From assembly GCF_022179125.1 (NCBI RefSeq), contig NZ_BPQG01000006.1, forward strand, positions 62,001 to 126,000: DNA of 64,000 bases, read 5' to 3'. Positions within the stretch are counted from its first letter, which is position 1. Each line of letters starts with the position of its first letter. Of the stretch, positions 9,364 through 18,806 are shown one piece after another. A model generated the notes under the pieces. The model saw only the letters and a program-made list of their open reading frames with translations, made no database searches and was not told the origin of the DNA. The position numbers and the translations under genes were made by a program. This DNA comes from Methylobacterium cerastii. GTDB lineage: Bacteria; Pseudomonadota; Alphaproteobacteria; Rhizobiales; Beijerinckiaceae.

Positions 9364-9774
9364 ATGGCTCGCGTCACCGTCGAAGATTGCATCGAGAAGG
9401 TCGAGAACCGGTTCGAGCTCGTCCTGCTCGCGAGCCACCGCGCCCGCCTGCTCGCCGCCGGCGCCCCGCTTACCGTGGACCGCGACCGCGACAAGAACCC
9501 GGTCGTGGCGCTCCGCGAGATCGGCGACGAGACGATCACCGCCGACGACCTCAAGGAACAGTTGATCCATTCGATGCAGAAGTACGTCGAGGTCGACGAG
9601 CCGGAGGCCGAGGCCGTGCCGCTGCTGTCGAGCTCGCCGACCGCCGCCGCGGTCTCGCCGACCGCCGCGAGCGACGATTCCGCGCCGCAGTTCGACCGCA
9701 TGAGCGAGGAAGACTTGCTCCGCGGCCTCGAGAACCTCGCGCCCCCGGTCGAGACCGACGACGAGGGCGAGTAG
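9364..9774 (+). CDS. rpoZ: RNA polymerase omega subunit
   Basis: 136 residues starting [20 protein letters not shown], the conserved omega N-terminus, with the VALREI segment further on. The acidic Ser/Ala-rich C-terminal tail is usual in alphaproteobacteria. It assists assembly of beta-prime and is one ppGpp contact site in other proteobacteria, which fits its place before rsh. A strong terminator separates the two. Confidence 0.96.
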   Translation: MARVTVEDCIEKVENRFELVLLASHRARLLAAGAPLTVDRDRDKNPVVALREIGDETITADDLKEQLIHSMQKYVEVDEPEAEAVPLLSSSPTAAAVSPTAASDDSAPQFDRMSEEDLLRGLENLAPPVETDDEGE

Positions 9775-9804
9775 CCCCGGCGCCGTCACGCGATGGCGTA
9801 GATC

Positions 9805-9831
9805 AGGCCCGGCGGCGACGCCGGGCCTTTT
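9805..9831 (+). terminator. Rho-independent terminator after rpoZ
   Basis: Stem AGGCCCGGC (9805-9813) / GCCGGGCCT (9820-9828) followed by TTT. It lies 30 bases after the rpoZ stop and before rsh. Confidence 0.85.
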
Positions 9832-9943
9832 GCTTGGCGCGAGCCTTCATGTATCTCGCCCTGCGACGCGATCGGGGCTGGCGCAGGCCCGCGGCTTGCG
9901 TGAGACTTCGGTTCGAACCGGATCGGAAAGGGTCTCCCGGCGG

Positions 9944-12190
9944 ATGATGCGCCAGTACGAACTCGTCGAGCGGGTGAAGCGCTACAACCCCGCGACGAAC
10001 GAGGCGCTGCTCAACCGAGCCTACGTCTACGCCATGCGTGCGCACGGCACGCAGAAGCGGGCGTCGGGCGATCCGTTCTTCGCCCACCCGCTCGAAGTCG
10101 CCGCGATCCTCACGGACCTGCGCCTCGACGACGCGACCATCGTCGCGGCCGTGCTGCACGACACCGTCGAGGACACGGCGGCGACCCTCGACGAGATCCG
10201 CGAGCTGTTCAGTCCGGAGATCGGCGCGCTGGTCGACGGCCTGACCAAGCTCAAGCGCCTCGACATGGTCTCGAAGCGCGCGGCCCAGGGCGAGAACTTC
10301 CGCAAGCTGCTGCTCGCCGTGGCGGCGGACGTGCGCGTGCTGCTCGTCAAGCTCGCCGACCGCCTGCACAACATGCGCACCCTCCAGCACATGCGCGCGG
10401 ACAAGCGCGAGCGGATCGCGCAGGAGACGCTGGACATCTACGCGCCGCTCGCCGGCCGTATGGGCATGCAGGAGCTGCGCGAGGAGCTGGAGGACTTGTC
10501 CTTCCGCAACCTCAAACCCGACATCTACGCCACCGTCACCCGGCGGCTCTCCGACCTCACGGCGAAGTCCGAGAGCCTGGTCGACACGATCGAGCGCGAC
10601 CTGACAGCGAAGCTGTCCGCCCGCGGGATCGAGGCTGCCGTCACGGGCCGGCAGAAGCGCCCGTTCTCGATCTGGTCGAAGATGGAGCGAAAGTCCGTCG
10701 CCTTCGAGCAGCTGTCCGACGTGTTCGGCTTCCGCGTCGTGGTGGAGACGCTGGACGATTGCTACGCCGCACTCGGCGTCGTGCACACCACTTGGCCGAT
10801 GGTGCCGGGGCGCTACAAGGACTACATCTCCACCCCGAAGCAGAACGACTACCGCTCGATCCACACCACGGTGATCGGTCCGAAGAGCCAGCGCGTCGAG
10901 CTGCAGATCCGCACCCGCACGATGGACGACATCGCCGAGTACGGCATCGCCGCCCACGCCCACTACAAGGAGGCCGCCAAGCTTCCCGCCGGCCGCGAGT
11001 CGGAAGGCGGCGTCGCCCCACGCCTCGCCGCCGAAAGCGGCGCATACCAGTGGCTGCGCCGCACGATCGAGCTGCTGGCCGAGGGCGACAGCCCCGAGGA
11101 GTTCCTGGAGCACACCAAGCTCGAGCTGTTCCAGGACCAGGTGTTCTGCTTCACGCCGAAGGGCCGCCTGATCGCCCTGCCGCGCGGCGCCACGCCGATC
11201 GACTTCGCCTACGCGGTGCACACCGATGTCGGCAACTCCGCTGTGGGCGCCAAGATCAACGGCCGGATGGCGCCGCTGCTGCACGAGCTCGCCAACGGCG
11301 ACGAGGTCGAGATCTCGCGCTCGGACGGGGCCGCGCCGCCGGCCGCCTGGGAATCGCTCGTCGTCACCGGCAAGGCCCGCGCCGCGATCCGCCGCGCCAC
11401 CCGTTCGGCGGTGCGCCGGCAATATGCAGGCCTTGGCCGCCAGATCCTCGACCGTGCCTTCGAGCGGGCGGGCAAGAGCTTTTCCGACGACAAGCTGCGC
11501 GGCGCGCTCCCGCGCCTGGCCCGCACTTCGGTCGAGGACGTGTTCGCGGCGGTGGGGCGCGGCGAGATGTTCTCGGGCGACGTCGTGCGCGGCGTCTACC
11601 CGGACTACAAGGACGAGCGGAAGACCGGGCCGGCGGGGGTCGCGCAGCCGGTCGTCAACGGTGCCGGCCGGCTGATCCGCACGAAGGACCAGACCATGCG
11701 CCTGACCTTCCCCGGCGGCGGCACGGCGGACGGCACCGACGCGATTCCGATCCGTGGGCTGGCCGGCGACTTGCCCGTCAGCTTCGCACCGGATGGCGGT
11801 GCGGTGCCCGGCGACCGCATCGTCGGCATCCTTACGCCCGGCGTCGGCGTGACGATCTACCCGATCCAGTCGGCGGCGCTGGCCGCCTTCGACAACGAGC
11901 CCGAGCGCTGGCTCGACGTGCGCTGGGACATCGAGGCGGACGCCACCGAGCGCTTCCCGGCGCGGCTGGCCACCCAATCGATCAACGAGCCCGGCGTGCT
12001 GGCGCAGATCGCCCAGGTCATCGCCGACCACGACGGGAACATCGACAACCTATCGATGAAGCGCCGCACCCAGGACTTCACCGACATCGTCATCGACCTC
12101 TCGGTCTGGGACCTGCAGCACCTCAACGCGATCGTCGCGGAACTCAGGGGCAAGCGCACGGTGAGCCGGGTGGACCGGGTGAACGGATAG
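9944..12190 (+). CDS. rsh: Bifunctional (p)ppGpp synthetase/hydrolase (RelA/SpoT homologue)
   Basis: About 748 residues starting [16 protein letters not shown] (ATG 9944 or 9947). In order: an HD hydrolase domain ([22 protein letters not shown]), a synthetase domain ([50 protein letters not shown]), a TGS domain ([19 protein letters not shown]), a helical region and a C-terminal ACT domain ([17 protein letters not shown]). Both catalytic domains look intact, as expected of the single Rsh in this class. It makes and degrades the stringent-response alarmone. The frame can be extended upstream of 9944 but not with family similarity. Confidence 0.96.
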   Translation: MMRQYELVERVKRYNPATNEALLNRAYVYAMRAHGTQKRASGDPFFAHPLEVAAILTDLRLDDATIVAAVLHDTVEDTAATLDEIRELFSPEIGALVDGLTKLKRLDMVSKRAAQGENFRKLLLAVAADVRVLLVKLADRLHNMRTLQHMRADKRERIAQETLDIYAPLAGRMGMQELREELEDLSFRNLKPDIYATVTRRLSDLTAKSESLVDTIERDLTAKLSARGIEAAVTGRQKRPFSIWSKMERKSVAFEQLSDVFGFRVVVETLDDCYAALGVVHTTWPMVPGRYKDYISTPKQNDYRSIHTTVIGPKSQRVELQIRTRTMDDIAEYGIAAHAHYKEAAKLPAGRESEGGVAPRLAAESGAYQWLRRTIELLAEGDSPEEFLEHTKLELFQDQVFCFTPKGRLIALPRGATPIDFAYAVHTDVGNSAVGAKINGRMAPLLHELANGDEVEISRSDGAAPPAAWESLVVTGKARAAIRRATRSAVRRQYAGLGRQILDRAFERAGKSFSDDKLRGALPRLARTSVEDVFAAVGRGEMFSGDVVRGVYPDYKDERKTGPAGVAQPVVNGAGRLIRTKDQTMRLTFPGGGTADGTDAIPIRGLAGDLPVSFAPDGGAVPGDRIVGILTPGVGVTIYPIQSAALAAFDNEPERWLDVRWDIEADATERFPARLATQSINEPGVLAQIAQVIADHDGNIDNLSMKRRTQDFTDIVIDLSVWDLQHLNAIVAELRGKRTVSRVDRVNG

Positions 12191-12362
12191 GGCTGCCGTT
12201 CGTTCGGGCCGCCCCGGCATGATGGGGAGGATCTTTTGGACGGCGGCCGCTCGGCTGGGCGCCGCCGACGCCGCACCCTGCACGGTCAGCGGCTTGCCTC
12301 CCCCTGCCGCCGCTGCCACAAGCGCAGCGTCTGCATCCAATCCCGCCAGGAGCCACGCGCGC

Positions 12363-12953
12363 ATGAGTCTGGACGAAGTCTTGGCGGAATTCCGCGATGC
12401 GGGCGCGCTGCTCGAAGGCCATTTCATCCTGAGTTCCGGCCTGCGTTCGGCGGTCTTCCTGCAGAAGATGGCCATCTTCTCCGAGCCGCCGCGCACGGAG
12501 CGCCTGTGCAAGGCGCTGGCCGCCGTCATCACGGCGCGGTTCGGCAAGGTCGACATCGTCGTCTCGCCAGCGATCGGCGGTATCGTGCCGGGCTACGAGA
12601 CCGCACGCCACCTCGAGGCGCGGGCGATCTTCGTCGAGCGCGATCCCGGCGGACCGTTCACCCTGCGGCGCGGCTTCAGCATCCCGGCGGGCCAGCGCGC
12701 GGTCATCGTCGAGGACATCGTCACGACGGGGCTCTCCGCCCGCGAATGCCTCGCCTCGCTCCAGGCGGAGCCCGGCGAGGTCGTCGGGGCCGCCTGCCTG
12801 ATCGACCGATCGGGCGGCCGCGGCGAGATCGGCCTACCCCTGGTCTCGCTTGTAACCCTCGATATCCCGGCCTATCCCCCCGACGCCCTGCCGCCGGAAC
12901 TCGCCGCGCTGCCGCCGGTGAAGCCCGGAAGCCGGGTGATGACGAAGGCTTGA
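12363..12953 (+). CDS. pyrE: Orotate phosphoribosyltransferase
   Basis: 196 residues from ATG 12363 ([17 protein letters not shown]). An in-frame ATG at 12219 would add about 48 low-complexity residues. The PRPP-binding loop [14 protein letters not shown] is clear, with the substrate-binding [13 protein letters not shown] segment before it. It makes OMP from orotate and PRPP in pyrimidine synthesis. It follows rsh by about 170 bases. Confidence 0.95.
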   Translation: MSLDEVLAEFRDAGALLEGHFILSSGLRSAVFLQKMAIFSEPPRTERLCKALAAVITARFGKVDIVVSPAIGGIVPGYETARHLEARAIFVERDPGGPFTLRRGFSIPAGQRAVIVEDIVTTGLSARECLASLQAEPGEVVGAACLIDRSGGRGEIGLPLVSLVTLDIPAYPPDALPPELAALPPVKPGSRVMTKA

Positions 12954-13280
12954 TCACGACCGAGCATCCGGTGGATCTAATCTGATCTGCCGGGAGATAG
13001 ATGTCGATCAGTCGTTGCTTAATTGTTCTCAAAAGTATCGACGAGGTTGCATTACCACAAGCGATGGGCGGCCGATTTTATGCCCGAGCTTGACACGTTC
13101 GTCGGCGCCCCTCAAGAATACCGAGCGGTTACTATTGCGAACCGTCGCCTGCGTTTTGAAAAAAATAAATTCGATTTTCATCCGTTTGTGCGATTTGGCA
13201 GCCGTAACATTGATGCGTGTCGTTCGCCTGCATCGTAGGCGCGGCACGCGGCGTGATTTTCCTGTGTCGATATTTCAAAG
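12954..13280. other. Relatively AT-rich intergenic region before the NYN gene
   Basis: 327 bases, less GC-rich than the surroundings, especially 13140-13220 with an A/T tract (TTTTGAAAAAAATAAATTC). A 71-codon frame starting TTG at 13023 exists but lacks a ribosome-binding site and has no recognised product, so it is not called. Likely the promoter region of the downstream gene. Confidence 0.45.
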
Positions 13281-13955
13281 ATGGATCGTGCCATGAGTGC
13301 ACTACAACGCAGCGCCTTGTTCATCGACGGCGCCAACCTCTACGCCACGACGAAAGCTCTCGGGTTCGATATCGATTACAAGCGGCTGCTGAAGGAATTC
13401 CAGGGCCGGGACAACCTGATCCGGGCGTTCTACTACACCGCCATGGTCGAGGATCAGGAATATTCCTCGATCCGTCCGCTGATCGATTGGCTCGACTACA
13501 ACGGCTACCGCGTTGTGACCAAGCCGGCCAAGGAGTTCACCGACTCCCTTGGCCGCCGCAAGATCAAGGGCAACATGGACATCGAGCTCGCGATCGACGC
13601 GCTCGAGCTCAGCGCCTACATCGACCACATGGTGCTGTTCTCCGGCGACGGCGACTTCCGGTCGCTCGTCGAGGCGATGCAGCGTCGCGGCGTGAAGGTG
13701 ACGGTGGTCTCGACCATCCAGACCCAGCCGGCGATGATCTCCGACGACCTCCGGCGTCAGGCCGACGAATTCGTCGACCTCGTCCAGCTGATCGGCAAGG
13801 TCGGCCGCGACTCGGGAGAGCGTCAGGTCCGCCCGGCCGGGGACCGCATGCGCGACAACGCGGAGCGGCCGACGCGCCCGAATCCCGGCCTCGAAAGCCG
13901 CTACGGCATCCGCCAGGGCCAGAACGGCGCGCCGGACGCGCCCGACGCCGACTAG
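13281..13955 (+). CDS. NYN-domain (LabA/DUF88-like) protein
   Basis: 224 residues (ATG 13281; a second in-frame ATG at 13293 is equally possible). The N-terminal half is a NYN/PIN-like nuclease fold: LFIDGANLYATTKALG with the first acidic residue, an internal GNMDIELAIDAL segment, and LFSGDGDFRSLVEAMQ with the last acidic pair. The C-terminal 50 residues are basic and Pro/Arg-rich, perhaps contacting RNA. NYN domains are predicted metal-dependent ribonucleases. Its stop overlaps the stop of the convergent peroxiredoxin gene within a CTAG. Confidence 0.9.
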   Translation: MDRAMSALQRSALFIDGANLYATTKALGFDIDYKRLLKEFQGRDNLIRAFYYTAMVEDQEYSSIRPLIDWLDYNGYRVVTKPAKEFTDSLGRRKIKGNMDIELAIDALELSAYIDHMVLFSGDGDFRSLVEAMQRRGVKVTVVSTIQTQPAMISDDLRRQADEFVDLVQLIGKVGRDSGERQVRPAGDRMRDNAERPTRPNPGLESRYGIRQGQNGAPDAPDAD

Positions 13956-14524
13956 GGCTTCATGGCCTCCGCATCGAGCCAGGCGATCACGTCGGCGGCG
14001 CTGCGATCGGGCGGGAACACCGGGTAGAACACCTTCGTCACGACTCCGTCGTCGATGACGAGGGTGAGCCGCCGCAGCAGGATGGTGCCAGCTGTCTCGA
14101 GGGTCGGAAGGCGCACCGCCATGGCGTAGGCGCGGGACGCGTCCGACAGCAGCGTGAATGGCAGTTGCAAGCGCTCCACCGCCTCGCGCTGGTAGGCGCT
14201 CGTCTGCGTCGACAGCCCGTGCACCTGCGCGACGCCCCGGGCCTTCAGATCCTCATGCAGATCGCGAAAGCCGCAGGCCTGCGGGGTGCAGCCGCGCGCA
14301 CCGGGGATCGCATCCCAGTCGGGCACGAGGTTCGGCTTCCCCGGCTCCCCGGTGCGCGGATAGGCGAAGACCACCGTGCGGCCGGCGCACTTCGCCAGCG
14401 AAACGCGAGTCCCGTCGGTCGCGGCCAGCGACACGTCGGGCAGGCGCATCTCGACCAGATGCGCCGCCGCGCCGTCGTCGATCGGGGCGGGGAGGTCGGC
14501 GGGCAGGGCAAGGTTCGGATCCAT
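13952..14524 (-). CDS. Peroxiredoxin (AhpC/TSA-Bcp type)
   Basis: 190 residues from MDPNLALPADLPAPID. The body has the thioredoxin-like pattern LPDVSLAATDGTRVSL, VVFAYPRTG and the peroxidatic motif GCTPQACGFRDLH with Cys79 and Cys84. This arrangement resembles the Bcp-like group that reduces hydroperoxides. The frame continues far upstream but reads through shadows of smpB and dapA, so the short start is chosen. It ends tail-to-tail with the NYN gene. Confidence 0.88.
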   Translation of the reverse strand: MDPNLALPADLPAPIDDGAAAHLVEMRLPDVSLAATDGTRVSLAKCAGRTVVFAYPRTGEPGKPNLVPDWDAIPGARGCTPQACGFRDLHEDLKARGVAQVHGLSTQTSAYQREAVERLQLPFTLLSDASRAYAMAVRLPTLETAGTILLRRLTLVIDDGVVTKVFYPVFPPDRSAADVIAWLDAEAMKP

Positions 14525-14626
14525 GGCGTCGCTCCGACTCAAGGGGAGAGGCGTGCGAGAAGCGGCGTTACGGCTCGCACTCTCAGGCGTACCGTCGAAC
14601 TCTAACATTGCGTGAGGCATCCGCGC

Positions 14627-14656
14627 CTTCCCTCCTCCGCAAAGGGGGAGGGGAGG
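14627..14656. repeat. REP-like palindrome
   Basis: CTTCCCTCCTCCGC is followed, after a short AAAG loop, by GGGGGAGGGGAGG, forming a GC-rich hairpin between the peroxiredoxin and smpB genes. It has the same C/T-rich against G/A-rich style as the element at 7319-7415. Confidence 0.55.
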
Positions 14657-14727
14657 TGCGTTGGGGTTTTGGCGCGATCCGTGTTCCCGTTGCCCGGCGT
14701 GGCGGCCTGCGTGCAGCGATCCGAGAC

Positions 14728-15201
14728 CTACCCCCGGTCGCGTAAAATCCGAGCGCGATCGCGCTGCCAGTCGCGCTCCTTGCTGGCCTCGCGCTTGTCG
14801 TGGGCCTGCTTGCCCTTGCCGAGGCCGAGCTCGACCTTCGCACGGCCCTTTTCGTTGAAGTAGATCTTCAAGGGCACCACCGTGTAGCCCTGGCGCTGCG
14901 TCGCGCCGATCCACTTGTCGATCTGGCGGCGATGCAGCAGCAGGCGCCGCGGGCGCTTGGTCTCGTGGTTGAAGCGGCTCGCCTGGACGTATTCCGGGAT
15001 GTAGGCGTTGAACAGCATCAGGTCGCCGCCGGATGGCCCAGCATAGGCCTCGCCGATGGTCGCGCGGCCGCTGCGCAGCGATTTCACCTCGGTGCCGGTC
15101 AATGAGATACCGGCCTCCAGGGTGTCCTCGATCGCATAGTGGAAGCGTGCGGCGCGGTTGTCGGCGACGATGCGGCGGTTCGGTTCGGGTTTGGGAGCCA
15201 T
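14728..15201 (-). CDS. smpB: SsrA-binding protein SmpB
   Basis: 157 residues starting [20 protein letters not shown]. The OB-fold core has [23 protein letters not shown] and the basic tail ends in [20 protein letters not shown], the region that enters the ribosomal mRNA channel. It delivers tmRNA to stalled ribosomes. It lies 21 bases after dapA on the same strand, probably cotranscribed. No tmRNA gene was seen in the window. Confidence 0.97.
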   Translation of the reverse strand: MAPKPEPNRRIVADNRAARFHYAIEDTLEAGISLTGTEVKSLRSGRATIGEAYAGPSGGDLMLFNAYIPEYVQASRFNHETKRPRRLLLHRRQIDKWIGATQRQGYTVVPLKIYFNEKGRAKVELGLGKGKQAHDKREASKERDWQRDRARILRDRG

Positions 15202-15222
15202 CGGTTTCTTTGGTGCGCGGCG

Positions 15223-16122
15223 TCAGCTGGCCAGGAGGCCGGCATGGCGTAGGGCCGCGTCGACGATCGCCTTGGTCTCGTCCGAGACCGGAACCAGCGG
15301 CAGGCGCACGTCGGCGCTCATGTGGCCGAGACGCTCCAGGGCATACTTCACCGGGGAGGGGTTCGATTCGGCGAACAGCCCGACCTGGAGCGGTAGCAGC
15401 CGGTCCTGTAGCTGCAGCGCCTTGGCGTAGTCGCCGGACAGCGTCGCCTCCTGTAAGTCGGCGCAGAGCCTCGGCGCCACGTTCGAGACCACGGAGATGC
15501 AGCCGTGGCCGCCGTGGGCGTTGTAGCCGAGCGCGGTCGCATCTTCGCCTGAAAGCTGGATGAAACCCTCGCCCATGGCCTGGCGCTGAAGGCTGACGCG
15601 ATCGATCTTGGCGGTCGCGTCCTTCACCCCGGCGATGTTCTTGAGTTCGAACAGGCGCGCCATCGTCTCGACGCTCATGTCGACGACGGAGCGCGGAGGA
15701 ATGTTGTAGATGATGATCGGGATGCCGACCGCGTCGTTGACGGCCTTGAAGTGGGCGTAGAGCCCGTTCTGCGTCGGCTTGTTGTAGTAGGGCGTGACCA
15801 CGAGCACCGCGTCGGCGCCCGCCTTCTCCGCGTGCCGCGCCCGCTCGACCGCCTCCGTCGTGGAGTTCGACCCGGCGCCGGCGATCACCGGCACGCGGCC
15901 GCCGGCCTCGTCGATGCAGGATTCGACCACGCGGTCGTGCTCGCTGTGGGTGAGCGTCGGGCTCTCGCCGGTGGTGCCGGTCGGGACCAGGCCGTGGCTG
16001 CCCTGCTCGATCTGCCAAGCCACGAACTTTCGGAACGCCGCCTCGTCGAAGGCGCCGTCGCGGAACGGCGTCACCAGTGCGGTCATAGAGCCCCGCAGGC
16101 GGCGCGCAGTGGTCTCGGTCAT
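15223..16122 (-). CDS. dapA: 4-hydroxy-tetrahydrodipicolinate synthase
   Basis: 299 residues. The class I aldolase-type barrel has the GTTGESPTL phosphate/pyruvate loop, the catalytic Tyr in TPYYNKPTQ and the Schiff-base Lys in [10 protein letters not shown]. It condenses pyruvate with aspartate semialdehyde, the first committed step to diaminopimelate and lysine, and so feeds peptidoglycan synthesis. It is divergent from the lytic transglycosylase gene across about 200 bases containing a CtrA-type site. Confidence 0.96.
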   Translation of the reverse strand: MTETTARRLRGSMTALVTPFRDGAFDEAAFRKFVAWQIEQGSHGLVPTGTTGESPTLTHSEHDRVVESCIDEAGGRVPVIAGAGSNSTTEAVERARHAEKAGADAVLVVTPYYNKPTQNGLYAHFKAVNDAVGIPIIIYNIPPRSVVDMSVETMARLFELKNIAGVKDATAKIDRVSLQRQAMGEGFIQLSGEDATALGYNAHGGHGCISVVSNVAPRLCADLQEATLSGDYAKALQLQDRLLPLQVGLFAESNPSPVKYALERLGHMSADVRLPLVPVSDETKAIVDAALRHAGLLAS

Positions 16123-16243
16123 CTCGGGCGTCCCAGCCGGTCACTTCGCCCGGTCCGGCAGTCGCCGGTGGTCCGGCGCCATGTTGCGGGCGGCGCAGAC
16201 ATAGGGCTTCCGCCCCCCCCGCGCAAACCCTTCGCGCACGCGG

Positions 16244-16259
16244 TTAATGCGTTCTTAAC
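16244..16259 (+). promoter_or_regulatory. Consensus CtrA-binding site
   Basis: TTAA (16244-16247), seven bases, then TTAAC (16255-16259), an exact match to the TTAA-N7-TTAAC consensus known from Caulobacter CtrA. It lies 67 bases upstream of the lytic transglycosylase start and 122 bases upstream of dapA on the other strand. Confidence 0.6.
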
Positions 16260-16325
16260 GCTCCGGCCCGAGGCTGTCCTTTGCCGGCATCCGTCGAAAC
16301 CGGGTCCCAGGGAGTGACCGCATCC

Positions 16326-18650
16326 ATGGCGTCCCTCACACGCTCGCAGATCGTCGCCCTCGGCCTCGCGCTGACCGCGGGCGTGGCGCTTGCCGCCCCC
16401 TCCGCGGGCCTGCCCTCCGCGGACTTGCCGGCCGCGCCGGCGCCGGCCGCCTCGCAGCCGACGCCGCCCGCCAGCGACGCCATCGCGCCCGCGAGCCAGG
16501 TGGAGGGCGCGAAGGCCGCGCCCGACCCGGTCGCCGCCGACGCGCTCAAGCTCGATCCCAAGACCGCGAGCGAGGCCGGCCCGTCGAAGCCGCTCGCCAC
16601 CGGGCAGGCGCTTCCGCCCGGCGCTGCGGCCTACGCTTCCGCCGATCCCGACGCGCCGGTCGCCTTCCCGCTGCCGGACGCCACCGTGACGCCGGCCGCC
16701 CCCGTGCCGGAGGTGCCGGGCCTCGGCCCGATCGCGCGGGTCGGCGACACCGACGTCGCCCAGCTGCGCCAGGCGATCGACTTCTACCGCAAGGGCAAAG
16801 TCGCGGACGGCGACCGCCTGCGCGACGGCTTCTCGGACCCCGCCGCCAAGGCACTACTCGAATGGGTCGCGATCCGCGCCGGCGCGGGCATCGGCTTCGA
16901 GCGCACCGTCGCCTTCACCCGCGCCAACCCGGATTGGCCAGCCGGCCCGCTGCTGCGGCGTCGCGCCGAGGAGGCCCTGCTCACCGAGCGCAAGAACCCG
17001 GCGACGGTGCGCGCCTTCTTCGGCGCCTCCCGGCCGGCGAGCGCGCCCGGCAAGTTCGCCCTGGCGCTCGCCTTCAAGGCGGACGGCCTCGACGGGGACG
17101 CCGCCGACCTCGTGCGCGACCTGTGGCGCTCCGAGACCTTCGGCCGTTCGCTCGAAGGCAAGGTCGCCGACGCCTTCCCCGGCGTGCTCACCCGCATCGA
17201 CCACCGCTACCGCATGGAGCGCGCGCTGCTGAAGGAGGACTGGGAGGCGGCCGGCCGGGCCGCGACCTACGCGGGCGGCGCCTACGCCAGCCTGGTGCGG
17301 GCGCGACGGGCCGTCGAGGACAAGAGCTCGGGAGCGGCCTCGGCGCTAGCCGCGGTGCCGCCGTCCCTGCGCAACGACAGCTCGTACATCCTGTCCCGCG
17401 CCCAGTTCCTGCGCCGGGCCGACAAGCCGGCCGAGGCGGCCGCCGTGCTGGCGACCGCGCCGAGCAACCTCGACGTGCTCGTCGATGGCGACGAGTGGTG
17501 GGTCGAGCGCCGCATCGTCGCGCGCAAGCTGATCGATCTCGGCGACGCCAAGACCGCCTACGCGGTGGCGAGCGCCAACCCGGCCCGCACGGTGGAGAAG
17601 CGGATCGAGGCCGAGTTCCACGCCGGCTGGATCGCCCTGCGCTTCGGCGGCGACCCCGAGGCCGCCGCCCGCCACTTCGCGCTGGCCGCCGGCATCGCCG
17701 AGACGCCGATCTCGATTGCCCGCGCCGCCTACTGGCAGGGCCGGGCGGCGGACGCCCTCGGGCAGGCCGAGTCGGCCAAGGGATTCTATGAGACCGCCGC
17801 GCTGCAGCCGATCGCCTATTACGGGCAACTCGCTCGGGCCAAGCTCGGCCAGACAAGCCTCGCGCTCCGCGCGCCGGCCGATCTCGACGGCCCTGCGCGC
17901 GCCGCCTTCGACGACCGGCTCTGCATCCGTGCCCTGCGCCTGCTGGCGGCGGCTTCGCTGAAGGAGATGGCGCTGCCGCTCTACATCGACACCGCGCAGC
18001 GCCTGACGGATGCCCGCGAGGTGCAGGCGCTCGGCGACCTCGCCGTCGAGATGAAGGACGCCCGCGCCCTCGTCGCCGTCGGCAAGCTCGCGGTCCAGCG
18101 CGGGCTGCCGCTGGACGCCCACGCCTACCCCACCATCGGCATCCCGACCTACGAGGCGTTCGGCTCGGTGCCACTGGTCGAGAAGGCGATGGTGTTCGCC
18201 ATCGCGCGCCAGGAGAGCCAGTTCGACCCCCGCGCCCAGTCCGGCGTCGGCGCCCGCGGCCTGATGCAGATGATGCCGGCCACCGCCCAGCGAACCGCCC
18301 GCCGGGTCTCTGCGGCCTACGATCCTGAGCGGCTCGGCACCGACGCGATCTACAGCGCGCGCCTCGGCCAGGCTCATCTCGGCGAGCTGATGGAGGATTG
18401 GCGCGGCTCGTACATCCTCGCCTTCGCCTCGTACAATGCCGGCGGCGGCAACGTGAAGAAGTGGATCGACGCCTACGGCGACCCACGCAAGGGCGACGTG
18501 GACGCGATCGACTGGGTCGAACGCATCCCGTTCACCGAGACCCGCAACTACGTCCAGCGGGTGATGGAGAATCTGCAGGTCTATCGCACGCGCCTCGACA
18601 ACAAGAGCGCACTGCTGATCGACGGCGACCTGCACCGCGGGGCGCGCTGA
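16326..18650 (+). CDS. slt: Soluble lytic murein transglycosylase (Slt70 type)
   Basis: 774 residues from MASLTRSQIVALGLALT, whose hydrophobic N-terminus is a signal peptide ending near ALAAPS. An Ala/Pro-rich linker of about 120 residues follows, then a long helical-repeat region as in the Slt70 ring, and a C-terminal GEWL-type domain: catalytic Glu in ARQESQFDPRAQSGVGA, GLMQMMPATAQ, and FASYNAGGGNV. It cleaves peptidoglycan glycan strands in the periplasm. The CtrA site upstream suggests cell-cycle control (inference). Confidence 0.94.
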   Translation: MASLTRSQIVALGLALTAGVALAAPSAGLPSADLPAAPAPAASQPTPPASDAIAPASQVEGAKAAPDPVAADALKLDPKTASEAGPSKPLATGQALPPGAAAYASADPDAPVAFPLPDATVTPAAPVPEVPGLGPIARVGDTDVAQLRQAIDFYRKGKVADGDRLRDGFSDPAAKALLEWVAIRAGAGIGFERTVAFTRANPDWPAGPLLRRRAEEALLTERKNPATVRAFFGASRPASAPGKFALALAFKADGLDGDAADLVRDLWRSETFGRSLEGKVADAFPGVLTRIDHRYRMERALLKEDWEAAGRAATYAGGAYASLVRARRAVEDKSSGAASALAAVPPSLRNDSSYILSRAQFLRRADKPAEAAAVLATAPSNLDVLVDGDEWWVERRIVARKLIDLGDAKTAYAVASANPARTVEKRIEAEFHAGWIALRFGGDPEAAARHFALAAGIAETPISIARAAYWQGRAADALGQAESAKGFYETAALQPIAYYGQLARAKLGQTSLALRAPADLDGPARAAFDDRLCIRALRLLAAASLKEMALPLYIDTAQRLTDAREVQALGDLAVEMKDARALVAVGKLAVQRGLPLDAHAYPTIGIPTYEAFGSVPLVEKAMVFAIARQESQFDPRAQSGVGARGLMQMMPATAQRTARRVSAAYDPERLGTDAIYSARLGQAHLGELMEDWRGSYILAFASYNAGGGNVKKWIDAYGDPRKGDVDAIDWVERIPFTETRNYVQRVMENLQVYRTRLDNKSALLIDGDLHRGAR

Positions 18651-18701
18651 GGAGGCGTCCGCAGCGCAGGCGCTTTCCCTTCCCCTCTGCGGGGCATGGA
18701 A

Positions 18702-18728
18702 GGTTGCGAGTGATGTCAGAGCGCAACC
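18702..18728. repeat. Inverted repeat between slt and the ABC importer
   Basis: GGTTGCG (18702-18708) and CGCAACC (18722-18728) form a 7-bp stem with a 13-base spacer, without a T-run. It could be a weak terminator for slt or an operator for the importer operon. Confidence 0.35.
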
Positions 18729-18806
18729 CCTTGGCCTGCCGCCTAGGCCCCTCTATCGAGACCCGATGACCTGCCGGATCCCGCGCGGGCGCCGGGGGAG
18801 GGGAGC

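Noticed and set aside
9803-12031. 742-codon open frame on the strand opposite rsh
   Set aside because: It is antisense to a gene with every RelA/SpoT domain intact. Long antisense frames are common in GC-rich DNA, and this one is Arg/Asp/His/Gly-rich with no motif.
13023-13238. 71-codon frame starting with TTG
   Set aside because: No ribosome-binding site, no known family, and it lies in AT-rich intergenic DNA where chance frames are plausible. Kept only as a finding.
14728-16122. tmRNA gene near smpB
   Set aside because: No tRNA-like ends or tag reading frame were found around smpB.
13952-16144. A single 730-codon minus-strand frame covering peroxiredoxin, smpB and dapA regions
   Set aside because: Only its last 190 codons have homology (peroxiredoxin). 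The rest runs out of frame through smpB and dapA, which are clear genes.
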